A stretch of DNA of 5,334 bases, taken from assembly GCA_003647035.1 (NCBI GenBank), contig QMMB01000258.1, positions 1-5,334 on the forward strand. Direction: 5' to 3'. Positions 4,829 to 5,334 of this stretch are shown piece after piece. Each line of letters begins with the position of its first letter. Position 1 is the stretch's first letter. Both the position numbers and the translations under genes were made by a program. Origin of the DNA: Deltaproteobacteria bacterium. GTDB lineage: Bacteria; Myxococcota_A; Polyangia; Polyangiales; Houyiibacteriaceae. Under the pieces are notes generated by a model. That model was not told where the DNA came from and did no database searches. It saw only the letters and a program-made list of their open reading frames with translations.

Positions 4829-5334
4829 TTCAGATCTCCGTGAAGGCTGCCGAACACGGTGACCTCGTTGTCCCAGCGCTGAGCTACGAGTGCCTGGCCG
4901 CGATGAATGAATCCGTCGCGGGTTCCCCAACGCGCGGGGGCCGACCTGAACAGCGCTTCGGCTTCCTCCTTGCGGCGCTCTTTGGACAGGAGCTCCCAAG
5001 ATTCGTCGACGTGCGCGAACAGCGCTGGCGGATAGCTCTCGGACAGCGAAGCCGCGCTCACGAAGCTCGAGAGCTCGGCCGACTCCTGCGGCGTGAGCGA
5101 CCTCAAGCTTCCCTGGGCTGCGCGATAGTCGCTTACGAGGAATGCGATGCCGGCCAGCGCCACGGCCAACCCGGCCGCGCGGAATAGCCGCTGGATCTTC
5201 ATCGGATTGGCGAGGGAAGCGGCTTTCGGCGCTTTATCCCGGGGAATTTCCGTTTCGGGAGCCGCCTGCACCTCCGGCTCCTCTGGAGCATCGGGGACGA
5301 CGCTCAGGATTCCCGTGTTTCGGTCCACGACGTC
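4825..5334 (-). CDS. Single-pass membrane protein of unknown function, partial (runs off right edge)
   Basis: The frame is open to the right edge, so the true start is probably outside. An in-frame GTG at 5326-5328 and an ATG at 5200-5202 are possible starts, but neither has a visible ribosome site. Counting from that GTG (167 residues), a Pro/Glu/Ala-rich linker (12-41) is followed by basic residues (KIQRLFR, 44-50), one membrane helix (about 51-66, AAGLAVALAGIAFLVS) and a C-terminal domain of about 100 residues. That domain has several aromatic residues (YPPALFAHVDESW, RWG, QRWDNEVTVFG) and a charged helix (KERRKEEAEALF). Arg/Lys before the helix put the linker in the cytoplasm and the C-terminal domain in the periplasm. 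I do not recognise the domain. Its stop overlaps the pilin-like start as ATGA, so it may help place or assemble that pilin, or anchor a cytoplasmic N-terminal domain lying outside the window. Confidence 0.75.
   Translation of the reverse strand, partial: DVVDRNTGILSVVPDAPEEPEVQAAPETEIPRDKAPKAASLANPMKIQRLFRAAGLAVALAGIAFLVSDYRAAQGSLRSLTPQESAELSSFVSAASLSESYPPALFAHVDESWELLSKERRKEEAEALFRSAPARWGTRDGFIHRGQALVAQRWDNEVTVFGSLHGDLK
4836..4839 (-). promoter_or_regulatory. Ribosome binding site GGAG for the pilin-like gene
   Basis: GGAG (in ACGGAG) lies 7 bases before ATG 4828, inside the 3' end of the upstream gene. It supports this start over the upstream in-frame alternatives and adds to ATGA coupling. 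Confidence 0.5.

Noticed and set aside
3908..4843. 311-residue plus-strand open frame with Cys/Arg repeats at its start
   Set aside because: The repeats are the antisense of the Asn-Gly codons of the exported protein; the frame crosses two well-supported minus-strand genes and has no ribosome site.

Overview
This is a high-GC bacterial window with dense coding and wobble-position GC bias, which is why many long antisense open frames appear. The gene content suggests a delta-proteobacterial lineage such as Myxococcota: an AgpS-like ether-lipid flavoenzyme, a hypothetical membrane protein ending in a Gly-rich strand with C-terminal Phe, a pilin-like protein, and a Gly/Asn/Ser-rich secreted protein. 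This placement is an inference from gene style; no rRNA or tRNA is visible.

Left part (1-2151, minus strand): three genes read leftward and are probably one operon. The order is a complete classical short-chain dehydrogenase/reductase (SDR, 1324-2151), a four-helix membrane protein with an internal duplication (445-1281), and the start of a second SDR that runs off the left edge (1-395). A 78-base divergent gap separates them from a plus-strand gene (2230-3840) for an FAD enzyme of the alkyl-dihydroxyacetonephosphate synthase type. The SDR next to it is a plausible partner that would reduce the ketone product, giving a small ether-lipid module. However, the flavoenzyme has Leu where relatives carry an Arg in a YxRD motif, so its exact reaction is open.

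Middle (3841-3911): a compact hairpin terminator lies between convergent genes. Its U-tract side serves the minus-strand gene best.

Right part (3912-5334, minus strand): a single-pass membrane protein, partial at the right edge, overlaps by ATGA with a type IV pilin-like protein that has Asp instead of Glu at mature position 5. Downstream is a small exported, very low-complexity acidic Ser/Gly/Asp/Asn protein. It has its own well-formed sigma-70-like promoter in a short AT-rich island, and that promoter decides its start codon.

No mobile elements, CRISPR arrays, RNA genes or attachment sites were seen. No stretch over about 100 bases lacks a gene.
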